Source of the DNA: Stictocephala bisonia
Lineage: Eukaryota > Arthropoda > Insecta > Hemiptera > Membracidae
Length of the DNA stretch: 64,000 nt
Direction of reading: 5' to 3'
Assembly: GCA_035578905.1 (NCBI GenBank)
Contig: JAQJVL010000514.1
Coordinates: forward strand, 62,001-126,000
Of the stretch, positions 24,623 to 35,940 are shown in pieces; the stretch's first letter is position 1; every line of letters starts with the position of its first letter. The notes below the pieces were generated by a model. That model saw nothing but the letters and a program-made list of their open reading frames with translations. It searched no databases and had not been told where the DNA came from. Position numbers and translations under genes: made by a program.

Positions 24623-25467
24623 TATTATGAAACGTATTAGAAATATATATTTTAATAAAAGCCTGAAACATAGTTATGATTAGATTTTATGTTTTAAAAA
24701 AACTACATCAAAATATATTGCTAAGGAATAATGAGAGTGGTATGAAGGATAATGTTCGATTTTAATAAAACTTTATCGAGAGAAGGCAATGACCGGGTGA
24801 ACTTTTATTTAACATGTCATCGAGTGTTTTCCATTTTATAAGACCAGGGTAAAATGTTGCTGACACGTTTTATTTAAAGATAACACAATATTAACATGCT
24901 TATCTATAGGTTAAATATTATAATTAAATATTAAATTAAAATAATTTTCAATAACTTAACACAAAAGTAGTAATAGTCTGTACAAACAAACTTGTTTGTA
25001 AAGTGTTGAAGCATGTAAGGGTTCGTTGTTCATGTACAATTTTAGCCCCGCGTTTACATACGGTGAAAGAGTGAACCTGACAGTGTCAAGGGGGGTTGGT
25101 CCTGGACTGTCAGGACTCAGGACACACAAAGGAACAGCCGTCACCATTGTGTGTCAAGGGTGACCTGTCCTTGACACAAGGGAGGCCGTCAGAGTCGACA
25201 ACTATCTGGTTTATAGCTCCCACTCAACCCACACCAACAACACATAACATTTATCAAGACACGAGACACATTAATGCCACTGTTTCTTTTGACAATCTGA
25301 AGGTACTTGTCTTAAATTACCGATAATTCTAAGTAAGCCCATAAATTAATTAAAAATAAAGTATAAAAAGAAAAATGCACTCGCATTGACTCACCCATAC
25401 ACGTACACTGGTAACTCCCACCCACAGACGTACTGTGATATTGATCTAACCTCCCACCCGCACACGT
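24623..25467. other. Intergenic DNA, no feature seen
   Basis: AT-rich, with a more GC-balanced patch at about 25080-25200. No gene or known element was recognised. Confidence 0.4.
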
Positions 25468-25530
25468 ACCATTTGCTAAGGCTTCGGACTGCAGAGGGCA
25501 AGGTCCAAGGTTCGAATCCCTAAACAACAT
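25468..25530 (+). repeat. tRNA-headed SINE-like fragment
   Basis: A TTGCTAAGGCTTCGGACTGC block is followed by a B box GGTTCGAATCCC. The same A-side block recurs at 63392-63416 (TTGGCAAGGGCTTCAGACTG) and, inverted, at 42700-42765. No full cloverleaf can be drawn. Confidence 0.45.
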
Positions 25531-26794
25531 AACAGTCGATACTTCACTAGTTGAATGAAGTATCGAGGGTATTGCATGCCTGTAGGTCGTGTGAATCTGC
25601 GGGCGAAGTTAATAAAAAAAATGTAAATATACAATTTATTGAACAATGCATTTTTCGGATATCCACAAACATATTAAACTGTTTTCATAGATCGTGTCCT
25701 AATACATTAACACTTGTTACTTTAAAGAAACAAAAGGGATAGCTACAACGAAGCATTGTCACGCATTACGGGTATAAAAATTAACTAAACAAACCCGTGT
25801 TATAACTGTTATTGTGAATATATTTATATAAATCCCAGCTGCCTGTAAACCCCAACCAACATAGAAACAAACTAGCAGAAGATAGTTACAATAAGCTGAT
25901 AATAACGCGCCAACACCGAACACCATTTCCCACTAACATTGTCTCATTTTTACATCACTTACCTAATTAGTTGTTAAATAATTCACTATACCTTCTACAT
26001 CATAAGTCGTTGTTTCAATTTTCTTTACTACATCGTGTACAAGAACTACATTATAAACATAATAAATTCTTTAGGTCCCTATAAAATTCAACAATCTTCC
26101 TCTAACACCGATCACCAATACCTTACAACGACAAAACATGCCTCTTCATGTCAGTGAACAGTTTATACATTATCCTACTGTCTCGTTTATATAAAAGCAC
26201 CTAACAAACTATCATAGAACCTAAAATACTCGCCCACATCACTTCATAAATTAGAAAGAACGTGCACTACAACTCATTAGTGTGGACTTTTCCATTTGAG
26301 GTTATGATAAAAAAACACTACACTAAACAATGTGTAATACACTACACAAACAGTGAATTAATTGAAAACACTACCACACAATTTAGTTTTAATCATTAAA
26401 AGAAGATTACGAAACAAAAGAATGATAATGATTACGACACGTTATAAAAATCGGTTGGTATAATAATAATTACAACACACTACCAAGAAATAATGATTAC
26501 AGCACGTCACACAAAATAATAATATTTACGAAAAACTATCCCATAGAACTAGGTAATAATGATTGACACAAACGTTCGGTTTGATTACTGAGAGAAATAA
26601 ATGTTATGTCACATATTATTTACAAACGTACATCCCAAAAGAAGCAAAGGGTAGTAAAGAAAGATGAGGAATAGTCGGACTATCCATCAGCCGCAAACAC
26701 AGCTTGGCGGGGGACAAAAATAACCCTCTGGCGGTAGATTTATTGCCTTTTTATTGGAGGTCCGTTCATCCTGGGAGAAAAGACTGGTCGTTGA
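25531..26794. other. AT-rich DNA with a loose TAATGATTAC periodicity
   Basis: Around 26420-26570 the motif TAATGATTAC(G/A) recurs irregularly. Nothing else is supported. Confidence 0.4.
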
Positions 26795-27110
26795 GAACTT
26801 ACTGGAGCTGCGGCAACGTCGTTTTGGAATTGTGATGTTACGGTACGACAGAATCCTAAATAATAAGGAGAGACCACTTTAGGACTACTAACTGTTACTT
26901 TTATTTACACTCACTAATTAACTAAATTACACACAACGAGATACGAGATACACACTCATCAACTTACTGGAGCTGCGGCAACGTCGTTTTGGAATTGTAA
27001 TGTTACGGTACAACAGAATCCTAAATAATAAGGAGAGACCACTTTAGGACTACTAACTGTTACTTTTATTTACACTCACTAATTAACTAAATTACACACA
27101 ACGAGATATT
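26795..27110 (+). repeat. Direct duplication of ~148 bp (two copies, 166 bp apart)
   Basis: The segment beginning AACTTACTGGAGCTGCGGCA and ending in ACACACAACGAGATA occurs at 26795-26944 and again at 26961-27110 with very few differences (for example GTGATGTTACGGTACGAC against GTAATGTTACGGTACAAC). The duplication is recent. The source element is not recognised. Confidence 0.92.
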
Positions 27111-28300
27111 TACTGTCAATCATCAATTTACTGTCGTTTCCACTGCAGGCTGAAGACCGAACCCTCACACTCCCCCTGACACTGACTAGTTGACTGTCAC
27201 TCTCTGTGTACTAGACTGATACACACTGACTAGGTAAGCCAAGAGGTGTACTTATTATATGGCACTGTTTCAATCTAGAATGTTCCAGAGTTTCAGTCTA
27301 GAAGGTACTGGAAGTATGATCTAGATCCAACTGGACTTAACGGTACATAATCTTCCGACTATGTCTACAAGCGATTAACTGCCATTACCGCACCATCTAA
27401 GGACTTCCAGATTGGTCCTGAGATAGAAAATCTAGGCGGTTGCCGAGGAGGTCAGTAACAGTGACATAATGGAGGTTTGATAAAAAATGAGCATTAAAAA
27501 CATAAACAAGTCTACTACTGGGAATCAGCTGGTTATATTATCCTCACGATAAACGCTAGCTATACCTATCACAGAAGTAAACAAAATGTATATAAATCTG
27601 TTTTAATGTTATTTAATGTGCATAGATTATGCTTGAGGTACGTATAGGAGGATATGTTGAAACACGTAACACAAATAACAATAAAGTCTCTTTTTGACTC
27701 AATTTTGTTATTGATGTTGTTTTTATTATAATCATCATTTCACATACACGTTAGATGCTTAAATCGGTCAGAAAAGTTATATACTTTATTAAATATGTTA
27801 TTAAAAAAAAAAAAAACATTTATCCGTCATCGCTAGTAACCTCTAAGAATAGTTTTTACCAAAGCGTGCAACTAACTGATAGTTTGTAACAGGTCCACCA
27901 AATTGACGATTAAATTAATTAAATGATAAATTAGTTTAATGAAGAAATAGATACATTAAATTAAAACAAATACCGAACATTCAAATAATATTCGGAATTC
28001 ATTGTAAATTAATAGCTAACAATTTTAGAGAAGTGGGCAGGCATATTTATTCCATGGCAGTCCTCCGAGACGTAAACAAAATTCCTAAGCATTTTTGTCG
28101 AGACAGATAACATACCTGTTCAGTCTGGTGTCGCATGGGACGAGTCAATCTAACAATCCAAAGGGGTGTCAGTATGACAATGCGACGGTCGAGTCCAATG
28201 TAGATGGGAGACGTTATTAGTTGAAAAAAGGACCGCAAGGGGCAGCACAAATCAGGGAAAAAAGCGCATGGCAAAGCCGGAAGTTAGCCTCGAAACCGAA
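27111..28300. other. Intergenic DNA, no feature seen
   Basis: The part at 27180-27470 is more GC-balanced. The minus-strand frame at 28047-28274 has no recognisable family. No gene is supported. Confidence 0.4.
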
Positions 28301-28329
28301 ACCCTCGCTTGTAAGGGACTGGCAACCCA

Positions 28330-28460
28330 CGCTAGCATCTCCAACGACTCTTTCACTCTAAGTCAGGACTCCTCCGGGTCAGGACTACTCTAAGCCAGGT
28401 CTTGAACTCAGACTCATGGAGGAACATCATCTCCGTGGTTACCGCGGGTGTCCGTTTGAT
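28330..28460 (-). repeat. Possible tRNA-headed SINE-like fragment
   Basis: On the minus strand a GGTAACCACGGAG stretch is followed about 30 nt later by GAGTTCAAGACC, which resembles an A box and a B box. The match is weak and the body is undefined. Confidence 0.25.
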
Positions 28461-28907
28461 TCTAAACTCAAATAATTAGTTTTGAAAATTTAAAGTCAAG
28501 TTTTTAGTTCATTTCAATATTAATTTAGAACTATCATTATAACGGCTGTGCGAAACTTAACAAAAATGTTATTCACAATTAAGAAGGCTGACCACGAGGA
28601 GAGCAATAGACAAAGAAGAGATTTAAAGATAAGTTTTAGTTGTAATTAAGTTAAATATATTTCTAGTAATCAGTAAAAAGTAATTAAATTCATTTTTGTA
28701 GTATTGAAATTCATACAAAGAAAGTAAAAGAATGTAATAAATTGACTTTTTAAATCTAGAGTTTTAATTATTGTAATTTACAGCCTCACCGATTTACCCA
28801 TAAAAAACGACCCTGAGATACTATAAATAAATTTAATTTGCATAATATTTTATCAAATTAATAAAAAAACTTAATCTAATGTAACTCGAGAAGGAGAGAG
28901 GTTACAA

Positions 28908-28951
28908 GTTATGAACAAAGAATATGACTTGTTATATTCTTTGTTCATAAC
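28908..28951. other. Perfect 18-bp hairpin
   Basis: GTTATGAACAAAGAATAT is followed after an 8-nt loop (GACTTGTT) by its exact reverse complement. It is not part of any element recognised here. Confidence 0.85.
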
Positions 28952-30214
28952 TATCAATGCCAGCAGGATAAACTAACAACAATAGAAAAATGTTTACTAC
29001 TCCTACGTGGCTGAATAATTCCAATCATTGATTAACATTTTTAATTTTCTTAAGAAAACATTAACTTGTTATTGTTTCGCCCATTTTTTGACTGTTAATG
29101 TACTGTGCAAGATAAATAAGAAACGTTTAATTAGTTGAATACCACATGTTGGGATAGCAAGAACCGATACTCGATTTCCACAGAGTTTTTGGTTAATATT
29201 TGCTTAGAAAAGTTAGAGGCTAATGTCACCAGATTCGGTGATGCTATAATACAAAAATTCATTTTTTAATATGCAGAAAAAAATTCCAAGTTACACCACA
29301 GAGTTGAAATAGCTCTCACTTATCATAAATATATTTAATTGTTATTCTTTATTCAATTTATATTTCTATATGAATTTAAGAAGCGTATACCTTTTCATTC
29401 GTGAGAAATATTCGGCGAGATTAATTCTAATCCGGAATGAGGATGTATTAAGTGTGCAGTTTCACAAGTGAGGGTGGCGTGGCGCTACCCTCGCTGCTTA
29501 CATAACAAACCTCGTGACGTAATACACCACCCCGCACCTACAAGACAAACATAATTCTTTATTCCATGTAATGTATCGACTATAATTTATTTTTCTGTGG
29601 TATGTTAACTGTATTAAGATTTTGTTTGTTTTGGATAACATTATATACACCATCTGCTTTATTGTATTAATTTGAATGTATTTCATTACTAAATAGTCAC
29701 GTTTTGTACTAAACTTAAATTTGCTTAATAATTGTTATTTCATATTAACAATGGGCGGTTCAATATCTAGATACTTTCCATAGGATTTTCAACAATCCAC
29801 CACGCTTTTGTCAACATCTTTGAGTGCTGACAGATCTTTTTACTGCTGAGTCTCACAAACCTTATATCATGGTTAATATGAAACGGGAGAATAAATAGTG
29901 TCAACAATCTACATGTTAAGGTGCATAGTTAACAATATGACTGAAGTATACACTATATGTAGAAAAAACAACGTTTACCAAATTAGAACATTAAAAATCT
30001 TAGTTGCATAAAATGAATTAATTTTTAATTTAATACATTCTATTACAAGTGTACACTACAAACCAGATTTTGCTAGATAGCTAGGATGTAGTGTTAACCT
30101 CATTTACTAATTTATGCCTCTCAGCAGTATTTAACTATGTGCACACTCTATTAGTACACCCTAATGGACCATTCCATTCAATACGGCACTACTGCATTAG
30201 ATTTCGTTAAGGGT
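28952..30214. other. AT-rich intergenic DNA, no feature seen
   Basis: No supported gene or repeat. Confidence 0.45.
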
Positions 30215-30965
30215 CGGCCATGTTAGTTTTAATCCCATAAGAACAGTGTTATTAGCGAATCCATATTTCTTCGTTATTTATTGACCAAAAGTTGTGTATG
30301 AGGTGTCATGTTAAGCGTTATCACATTGCGCGTTGGGGTTGCTTTTCATATTTCGAATAAATACGCCTAGTTTTTTTAAAAAAAGATGAAAATAAAAGCT
30401 TAAAACTAAATATTTTTTTCACAACACTACCATGAGTTCAGCTGTTTTCGTTAAGTGTTTATAACCAGCGAAACGTCATATTTCCCACAGCTGTATATTG
30501 TTGACAGTCAAAAGTAACATTGTTTACGTTCGAAAATTTTCCACTGTCAACAACTTTAATAACCTTCAAAAGCTTTTAAAAACAAAATAGTAGAGCTGAT
30601 TTTATAAAATGTTCCTAATTAAATAAAAATTTAACATTCAGTAGTGTTGTGAAAAATATCGTTTAAAACTCAAGTGAAAATGTTTTGCGTGTTCTCGACC
30701 AATTGAAGTGCTCGACAAGTCTCGCACTTCAAACATATGGTCACGAACATGCAAAATCCCATTTTCCACTCTTGTTAAAAAATATACTATTTCTATACAC
30801 CTAATTAAGAATTTGCGAAGCAATTCTAACGCGCGATTTCATTCTTAATCAAATGCAATTTGTTTTGGAAAAAAATCCGTTTAAAAATAAATGTTTAATT
30901 TGGATACACGCGATCGTATAACATTGTTCTTATGGGATTTAAACTAATACGACCGACAACTTCCA
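30215..30965. mobile_element. Putative inverted-repeat element (~750 bp)
   Basis: The left end (about 30215-30255; GTCGGCCATGTTAG, then TAATCCCATAAGAACAGTGT) matches the inverted right end (about 30915-30960; ACATTGTTCTTATGGGATTT, then CGACCGAC). A second inverted pair lies inside: TTTTTTTCACAACACTAC near 30415 and GTAGTGTTGTGAAAAATATC near 30645. A third pair, TGTTGACAGT and ACTGTCAACA, lies at 30498 and 30542. Nested inverted pairs fit a degraded foldback or MITE-like element. No coding capacity was seen and the exact ends are uncertain. Confidence 0.55.
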
Positions 30966-31199
30966 ACAGCCTCTATGGACTCTTAAATAGTGCGATCGTG
31001 AATTGATAAATCCAGCAATACAACTAACTAGACGGACGGACGAAGAACATGTATGAAGAAACATGAGAGTCATTGTTTGCTATTATCTGTTACACATATT
31101 TGGTACCAATGTTTGCACATTCAGTACACACCAAAATTTGTTTTAGCCTTTACAATGAATGACACTGGTTGTAGAGTGTGACTCATTTCAAGCATCTAT

Positions 31200-31300
31200 A
31201 AATCTCCCGCCAGACCGTAGGCCGAACTACCCTCACGAGCGAAGTGAGTGACGGGGTAGGCACGCGAAGCGTGTAAGGGTGTCTCCTTGTCACTCTGATG
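31200..31300 (+). repeat. Micro-hairpin-rich dispersed repeat R2, copy 1
   Basis: The piece holds CTCACGAGCGAAGTGAG and CACGCGAAGCGTG, small stem-loops with GAA in the loop, then AAGGGTGTC. It aligns with the reverse complement of 41345-41455, sharing GGCACGCGAAG and GGGGTGTC-type blocks. Element class unknown. Confidence 0.55.
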
Positions 31301-31700
31301 TGAAACTGGACTGGAATCACTGACTGATTGATATAATTGTTTACCCACTTCGAAGTGTCGTAAAATTTTGAAATTTGGACAGAAAGTATATCTAAGAAAG
31401 GCTGTAGTGACAATTTAGTTTGTTGGTTTTATCCAAACAACCTTGTTTATGTTTTAAGAAACACAAAAAAATTAAATTTTATTGCTTTATCAAATTCCAA
31501 TGCTGGTGTTTAGCTCAAGTTCTTCCATCTTTCCTGAGTACATTTCTAGAACAAGAAGAGTACATTTCGTTTAAATAGTACAAAACATAACTTCACCGCG
31601 CTTTCCAACGTACGCATGTAGGCCTGGTACTCAACTGTATAGAAATAGCTACCAACACCGTCGCCACTGTCATCTACATGCGAAATCCATCTTCATACCT
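31301..31700. other. Intergenic DNA downstream of the candidate promoter
   Basis: No gene is called. On the minus strand a CAATAAAATTT (about 31474-31490) could serve as a polyadenylation signal for a transcript from the TATA box at 31714-31722. That is speculative. Confidence 0.3.
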
Positions 31701-31713
31701 GTTGACACGATGT

Positions 31714-31722
31714 CTATTTATA
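31714..31722 (-). promoter_or_regulatory. Candidate TATA box (TATAAATAG) beside a CpG-rich block
   Basis: On the minus strand TATAAATAG is preceded upstream by a GC- and CpG-rich stretch (about 31725-31850) that stands out in an AT-rich region. A CAGGTATGAAG lies about 25-30 nt downstream, where initiation would be expected. No convincing ORF follows: an ATG there reaches a stop after eight codons. This is a candidate only; TATA-like strings are common in AT-rich DNA. Confidence 0.3.
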
Positions 31723-31850
31723 CTGTCACGCGCCGGTCGGACGTCCGGCGTCAAGCCGCATGTACGTGCTCTGACAGCCGAGCGTGACGGACAAAGTGAT
31801 GCTGCGTGTACACGCCTTGGCCGCAACAAAGTATAGCCAAACTGATCGTA

Positions 31851-33469
31851 TCCGTGCGATATGTTTACCACACTGGTAAACCACGTAACCAATTAATACG
31901 TGGTAAATGACTAACAACTTAATGCATTGCCAAATACAACTTGAACAAAATGAAACTGATTATCGTATTTCATAAAATTATATAATTCTAATAAAGAAAA
32001 ACTGTGTTAAATACAACATTACTAAAGTAAATAATGAATCTTCCGCATAAATATTAAAGCACAACTACCATTATTAGCTTTGCATCTATTTTTATTTCAC
32101 GTAAATTGTTTCAAAAAAAAAAAAAAAAAAAAAAATGGTGCTTAAACAATGCGCAAGGATAAATACAATTTTTGTAATACAAAATGATTAATGTAAACAA
32201 TTTATTTCTTACTACTATAATTATTTACGTTGTATCCATTTTTACTTTACGTAGATTTTTATCAACAGAGTGGATAATACTTCAGTGAAAGTGTCTACGA
32301 TTAAAATTTATACAACAAATTTCCTATCTAACAGATCAAAAAATATTGGCCAGGAGGACTGAATAAAATTTAGAAAATATATCACAAAGTACAGAAAATT
32401 TGATAATTTTATCATGAAACGATTTTTATATTTAGACAGCTAGCTGAGAGACAAATAATATCTGCATGAGATTTTCATTTTCAAACTTATGTCGTTTTCT
32501 GTTGCACGTATACATATGTCGTTAAATAAATAAAGAGTTTACAAAACGAGTGTGTTATCCAATCAAATTAAATTGGCACTGTACTAATCGAATTAAATTT
32601 TCTTCTGCACAAATAAACAAATTTCACGCTGATGCTTGAATCTTCAAATAGGCGAAGCAAATTATATAGTTTTACTCTAAGGCGGAAATGAAATATTGAA
32701 GTAAACATGAAAATTAAAAATTATAACAACAGTCGAAGCAACGACTCGCAGACATAGTAAACTGCAGGCTCTCTCATCTGTCACCAAAAAATCGGACGCC
32801 AGGCAACAAATAAGACAATTTCTCTTTCGCTGGAACAAATCTACAACTATTAAGCCCGAGAGACGAAGACGGGACAAACGAAACTGAAATAGTGGTCAGA
32901 GATAACAAGAAAGGGGCGGAAAGAGATGAAAGGCGGCGAGCGGCAAACAAGGGATTAATGGACAGCAATAATTGGGAGTTGGCAGAGGAACTCGGAGGCA
33001 GTTGGCAGAACAACTGTGCCAGACACTCTGGAGACCCCTTGCACACAAAAACTGCCACATATGTGACGAAGTATACTCGCGATTGTTAGAAAAAATAATT
33101 AAAAAGCGTTCACATACGATGCACTACACAAGAGAGAAGTTTCTTTAGTTAGGAAGGTGATACATCACTAGAAGAGACAGTATACAGTTGGGGTTGGAGG
33201 GATATCTACAACATGATTATATGCCAAATTGTAAGACATCGTATATGAGTTTGATTTTCTCTAAGAAGCAGTAAGAGAATAAGTTTAATTTCTCAAGAGA
33301 AGGGGTTAAACAAGTTTAACAATCACGTCCATAATATAGACAACACTATAACATAAGACATAATTGAAACGTACAACCATGTAATCAATTAACGATACAT
33401 AGAGTATAAATAATACAAAGTATCAAAAGAGGATTGGGGTTCTGTGCTACGTCCTCTTAATACCGACAC
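31851..33469. other. Intergenic DNA with a 23-nt poly-A run
   Basis: Positions 32113-32135 are an uninterrupted A run. A GC-balanced patch at about 32770-33060 gives overlapping frames on both strands, none with a recognisable family. Confidence 0.4.
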
Positions 33470-33589
33470 GGCGTCCGTTCAATGGTTGTCATCTACTACG
33501 TAACCACTAGAGAAGTCTGGGTGGTAGTCAAGGTATCTAGGGAGGAGAACTAACTGAGTAAAACACTTGTCAAATATACCACGCAAAGC

Positions 33590-33722
33590 TGTTGGTCCCA
33601 TAGTTGCCCTGCCTATTGTGCTATTAATAAACAGTCCTTTCTGAGCTAAGTAGAACTCAGTTAATAACGATGACTACACTCATCGCACATATCTCTACGA
33701 TCGGCGTCTTAGTGATGAATAA
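33590..33722 (+). repeat. Dispersed repeat family R1, copy 2
   Basis: It shares CATAGTTGCCCTGCC-like, CCTTTCTGAG, GAACTCAGTTAATAACGATG, ACTACACTCATC and ACGATCGGCGTCTTA blocks with 101-265 and 46505-46625. It may extend left to about 33470. Confidence 0.55.
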
Positions 33723-33806
33723 TGTGCTGATAACTGTCAAAGAGAAATGGTCAGTACTTGATTCACAATAAGACTCGCAATCTACTGTAAAAGGTTTGTA
33801 GAAATA

Positions 33807-34761
33807 CAGTAGTCCCTCTATAATCCGGCCCTGCGCCAGTCCGGCCCCCCCAGTAATCCGGCCGGTTCTATCGTATTGATAAAAGAAAACCAAAGGGGGA
33901 GATAGCTTTCATATCAGGAATGTTTCAGGAGTGAAAAGTGCTTATAAACAGAACAATGAAACGACAAATTCTGATCAAAAGATAAACGAAATAACTTTTT
34001 CAGACCGTAAGATAAATAAAATAACTTCGTCAGAAAATATCTGCCCACAGTCGGCCTTTTCCTTATCAGTACTATCAGCACTTGAAAGAACAGATAACAT
34101 TAGAATTCCAAATGCAGTAAAGAGGAAGATCACTCCTGAGCCCCACACTTGTTTATCCTGACCCTTTCTTATCACTTCCTGCCCGATAAAAACACCTGAT
34201 GGCAACATTCCATTCTGTTTACAATTCATATCTCATGAAAATGATTATGCTTCTAGTTTTATAGTGTATAATAATTGAAAGGTTTTTATAGTGAGGTAAA
34301 TATATTAGAGTTTCTTTGTTTAGACATGTTAATAATAATGCAAAACATTGAATTAAAAAATGATAGGCAATATAATTGAAAAATACATTTTTATGATAAT
34401 ATTCTGTCAGCACAAGACAACTCTTAATAATGTTACTATTTTTTTATTTTTATCAATAGTTACATTTTATTTTAACTATTTTTTTTTTTTCAAAGTTTTA
34501 AAGGATTAATGTTTTCAATTGTTGTAAGCTTTTTAACTTGTTTTTGATTCATATTATGTAACACATTTCAACTGGTGTACCATACTTTTCTTACTTTGGA
34601 ACTATTGTACATCTTTATTTAAAAATTGACTTTTTTAGTTAAAATATACATTCTATTATGTAATTTAATCATGTTTTACAATTGAACTCCAGTAATCCGG
34701 CTTTTTCACTAATCCAACACATACCTGGTCTGAATTGTGTCGGATTAATGAGGGACTACTG
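33807..34761. mobile_element. pogo/Tigger-like MITE with TA target duplication
   Basis: The left terminus CAGTAGTCCCTCTATAATCC is mirrored by the right terminus, which read inward is CAGTAGTCCCTCATTAATCC. TA dinucleotides lie directly outside at 33805-33806 and 34762-34763. Further inverted matches (ATCCGGC and GTAATCCGGC) follow inside. CAGTA(G/C)TCCC termini with TA duplication are characteristic of the pogo/Tigger branch of Tc1/mariner. The 0.95 kb interior has no recognisable transposase; the frames at 33931-34161 and 33975-34229 oppose each other and show no DDE signature. It is non-autonomous. Confidence 0.85.
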
Positions 34762-34882
34762 TATGCATCAAAGACATTTACAAAAAATTAAAAAATGCCC
34801 CGTGACATTTGTCAGTTACCTTCGGTCAATATAGACTTACAACCAGCCCAGTAAGTATATATTCTAAAACAAGGTAGGCCAT

Positions 34883-35573
34883 CAGGGATGGCAACAATAT
34901 ATCGATAAATATGTTTCGATATATCTATTTAATAGTATCGATATTTTCTTACTCGATAATATCGGTCGTATCGATATTTTGGTCCGATATATCATATCGC
35001 TAAATATGGACGTTATTCTCTCTCCTCAAAATCATCACGATTCGAAAAAACACAAGTTTAATTTGCCTCTTATTTGTACAAAACATGCACTAAAATAAAA
35101 TAAAGTAACTTTATTTCGGTTTTTTTACGTGAGATTAACGCATTAAAATGTAGTTTATTATATACCACTAGGTGACATTTTAGTGTTTATAAGAAGCCTA
35201 ATGGCATTTTAAAAGGTGGAAAACAAAAATAACAAGGTTATTACATTATTCTTTTAAAATTAACATAGTAATTTTAAAGGTACAACTATTCCTATTTTGA
35301 ATTTTTTCACTTGAGCCAGACTTGTTTCGTGCAGATAAATGTATTCAATTTTTACATTCAGCAGGCTATTTTAAATAGTAACAGCACAAATTAGTCTCTT
35401 TTTAGTCATGATATAAGAGTTAATGCAAAATTTTAAACAGATAAATCATTTACAATTAGATATATCGGTTACACGACATATCAATTTTTTTTCTTTCGAT
35501 GTTATCGTTAGATCGATATTACGTTAAAAACGATATATCGATATGTTACAAATATATTGCCGTCCATATTCAC
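34883..35573 (-). mobile_element. hAT-like non-autonomous element, TCGATA family, copy 2
   Basis: It begins CAGGGATGGCAACAATATAT and ends in TATTGCCGTCC, with TCGATA-rich subterminal regions at both ends. The interior is the reverse complement of copies 1 and 3 (GACGTTATTCTCTCTCCTCA, TTTGCCTCTTAT, ACGTGAGATTAAC, TATTTTGAATTTTTTCA, GGCTATTTTAAATAGT). The right tip has decayed and no flanking duplication could be confirmed. No protein is encoded. Confidence 0.8.
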
Positions 35574-35814
35574 ATTTGGTGCAGTGAACGAGTCCAATAC
35601 AGTAAATAACCTGCTTACATTATGAGTAATACAACACATATTCTGAGTTTGCAGAACAATTTGCGCAGAATTGTTTGCCTTACAAGATCTGTTGTAAACA
35701 AACTGAACACAATGAAGTTTGGTAAATTTCTCAATTCTCCCATATTTTATTATTCAAAACACTGCGAGATAATACCTTAAAACTTTACTACAAAACAAAA
35801 ACCAATTTAACACT

Positions 35815-35940
35815 TGACGACGTAGAGTTCGTTCTCGAAACGTCGTAGAGTTCGTTCTCGAAACGTCGTAGAGTTCGTTCTCGAAACGTCGTAGAGTTCG
35901 TTCTCGAAACGACGTAGAGTTCGTTCTCGAAACGTCGTAA
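35815..35940 (+). repeat. 23-bp tandem repeat (~5 copies)
   Basis: The unit GTAGAGTTCGTTCTCGAAAC plus GTC is repeated. TTCGTTCTCGAA is itself nearly palindromic. Because 23 is not a multiple of three, successive units are read in rotating frames, which gives the two overlapping minus-strand frames at 35754-36039. Confidence 0.95.

Noticed and set aside
24038..24671. Three ~200-codon ORFs on both strands
   Set aside because: All are translations of one 39-bp repeat that is stop-free in several frames.
25312..25530. ORF with RDSNLGPCPLQSEALANGTC
   Set aside because: It reads through the B-box part of a SINE-like sequence on the opposite strand; such peptides are common artefacts.
31540..31560. 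Heat-shock element (TTCTAGAACAAGAAG)
   Set aside because: The triplets are not in regular 5-bp phase and the site lies downstream of the candidate TATA box. It is probably chance.
32774..33089. Opposing ORFs of 94 and 65 codons in a GC-balanced patch
   Set aside because: They overlap on opposite strands, match no family signature and have no supporting splice or promoter signals.
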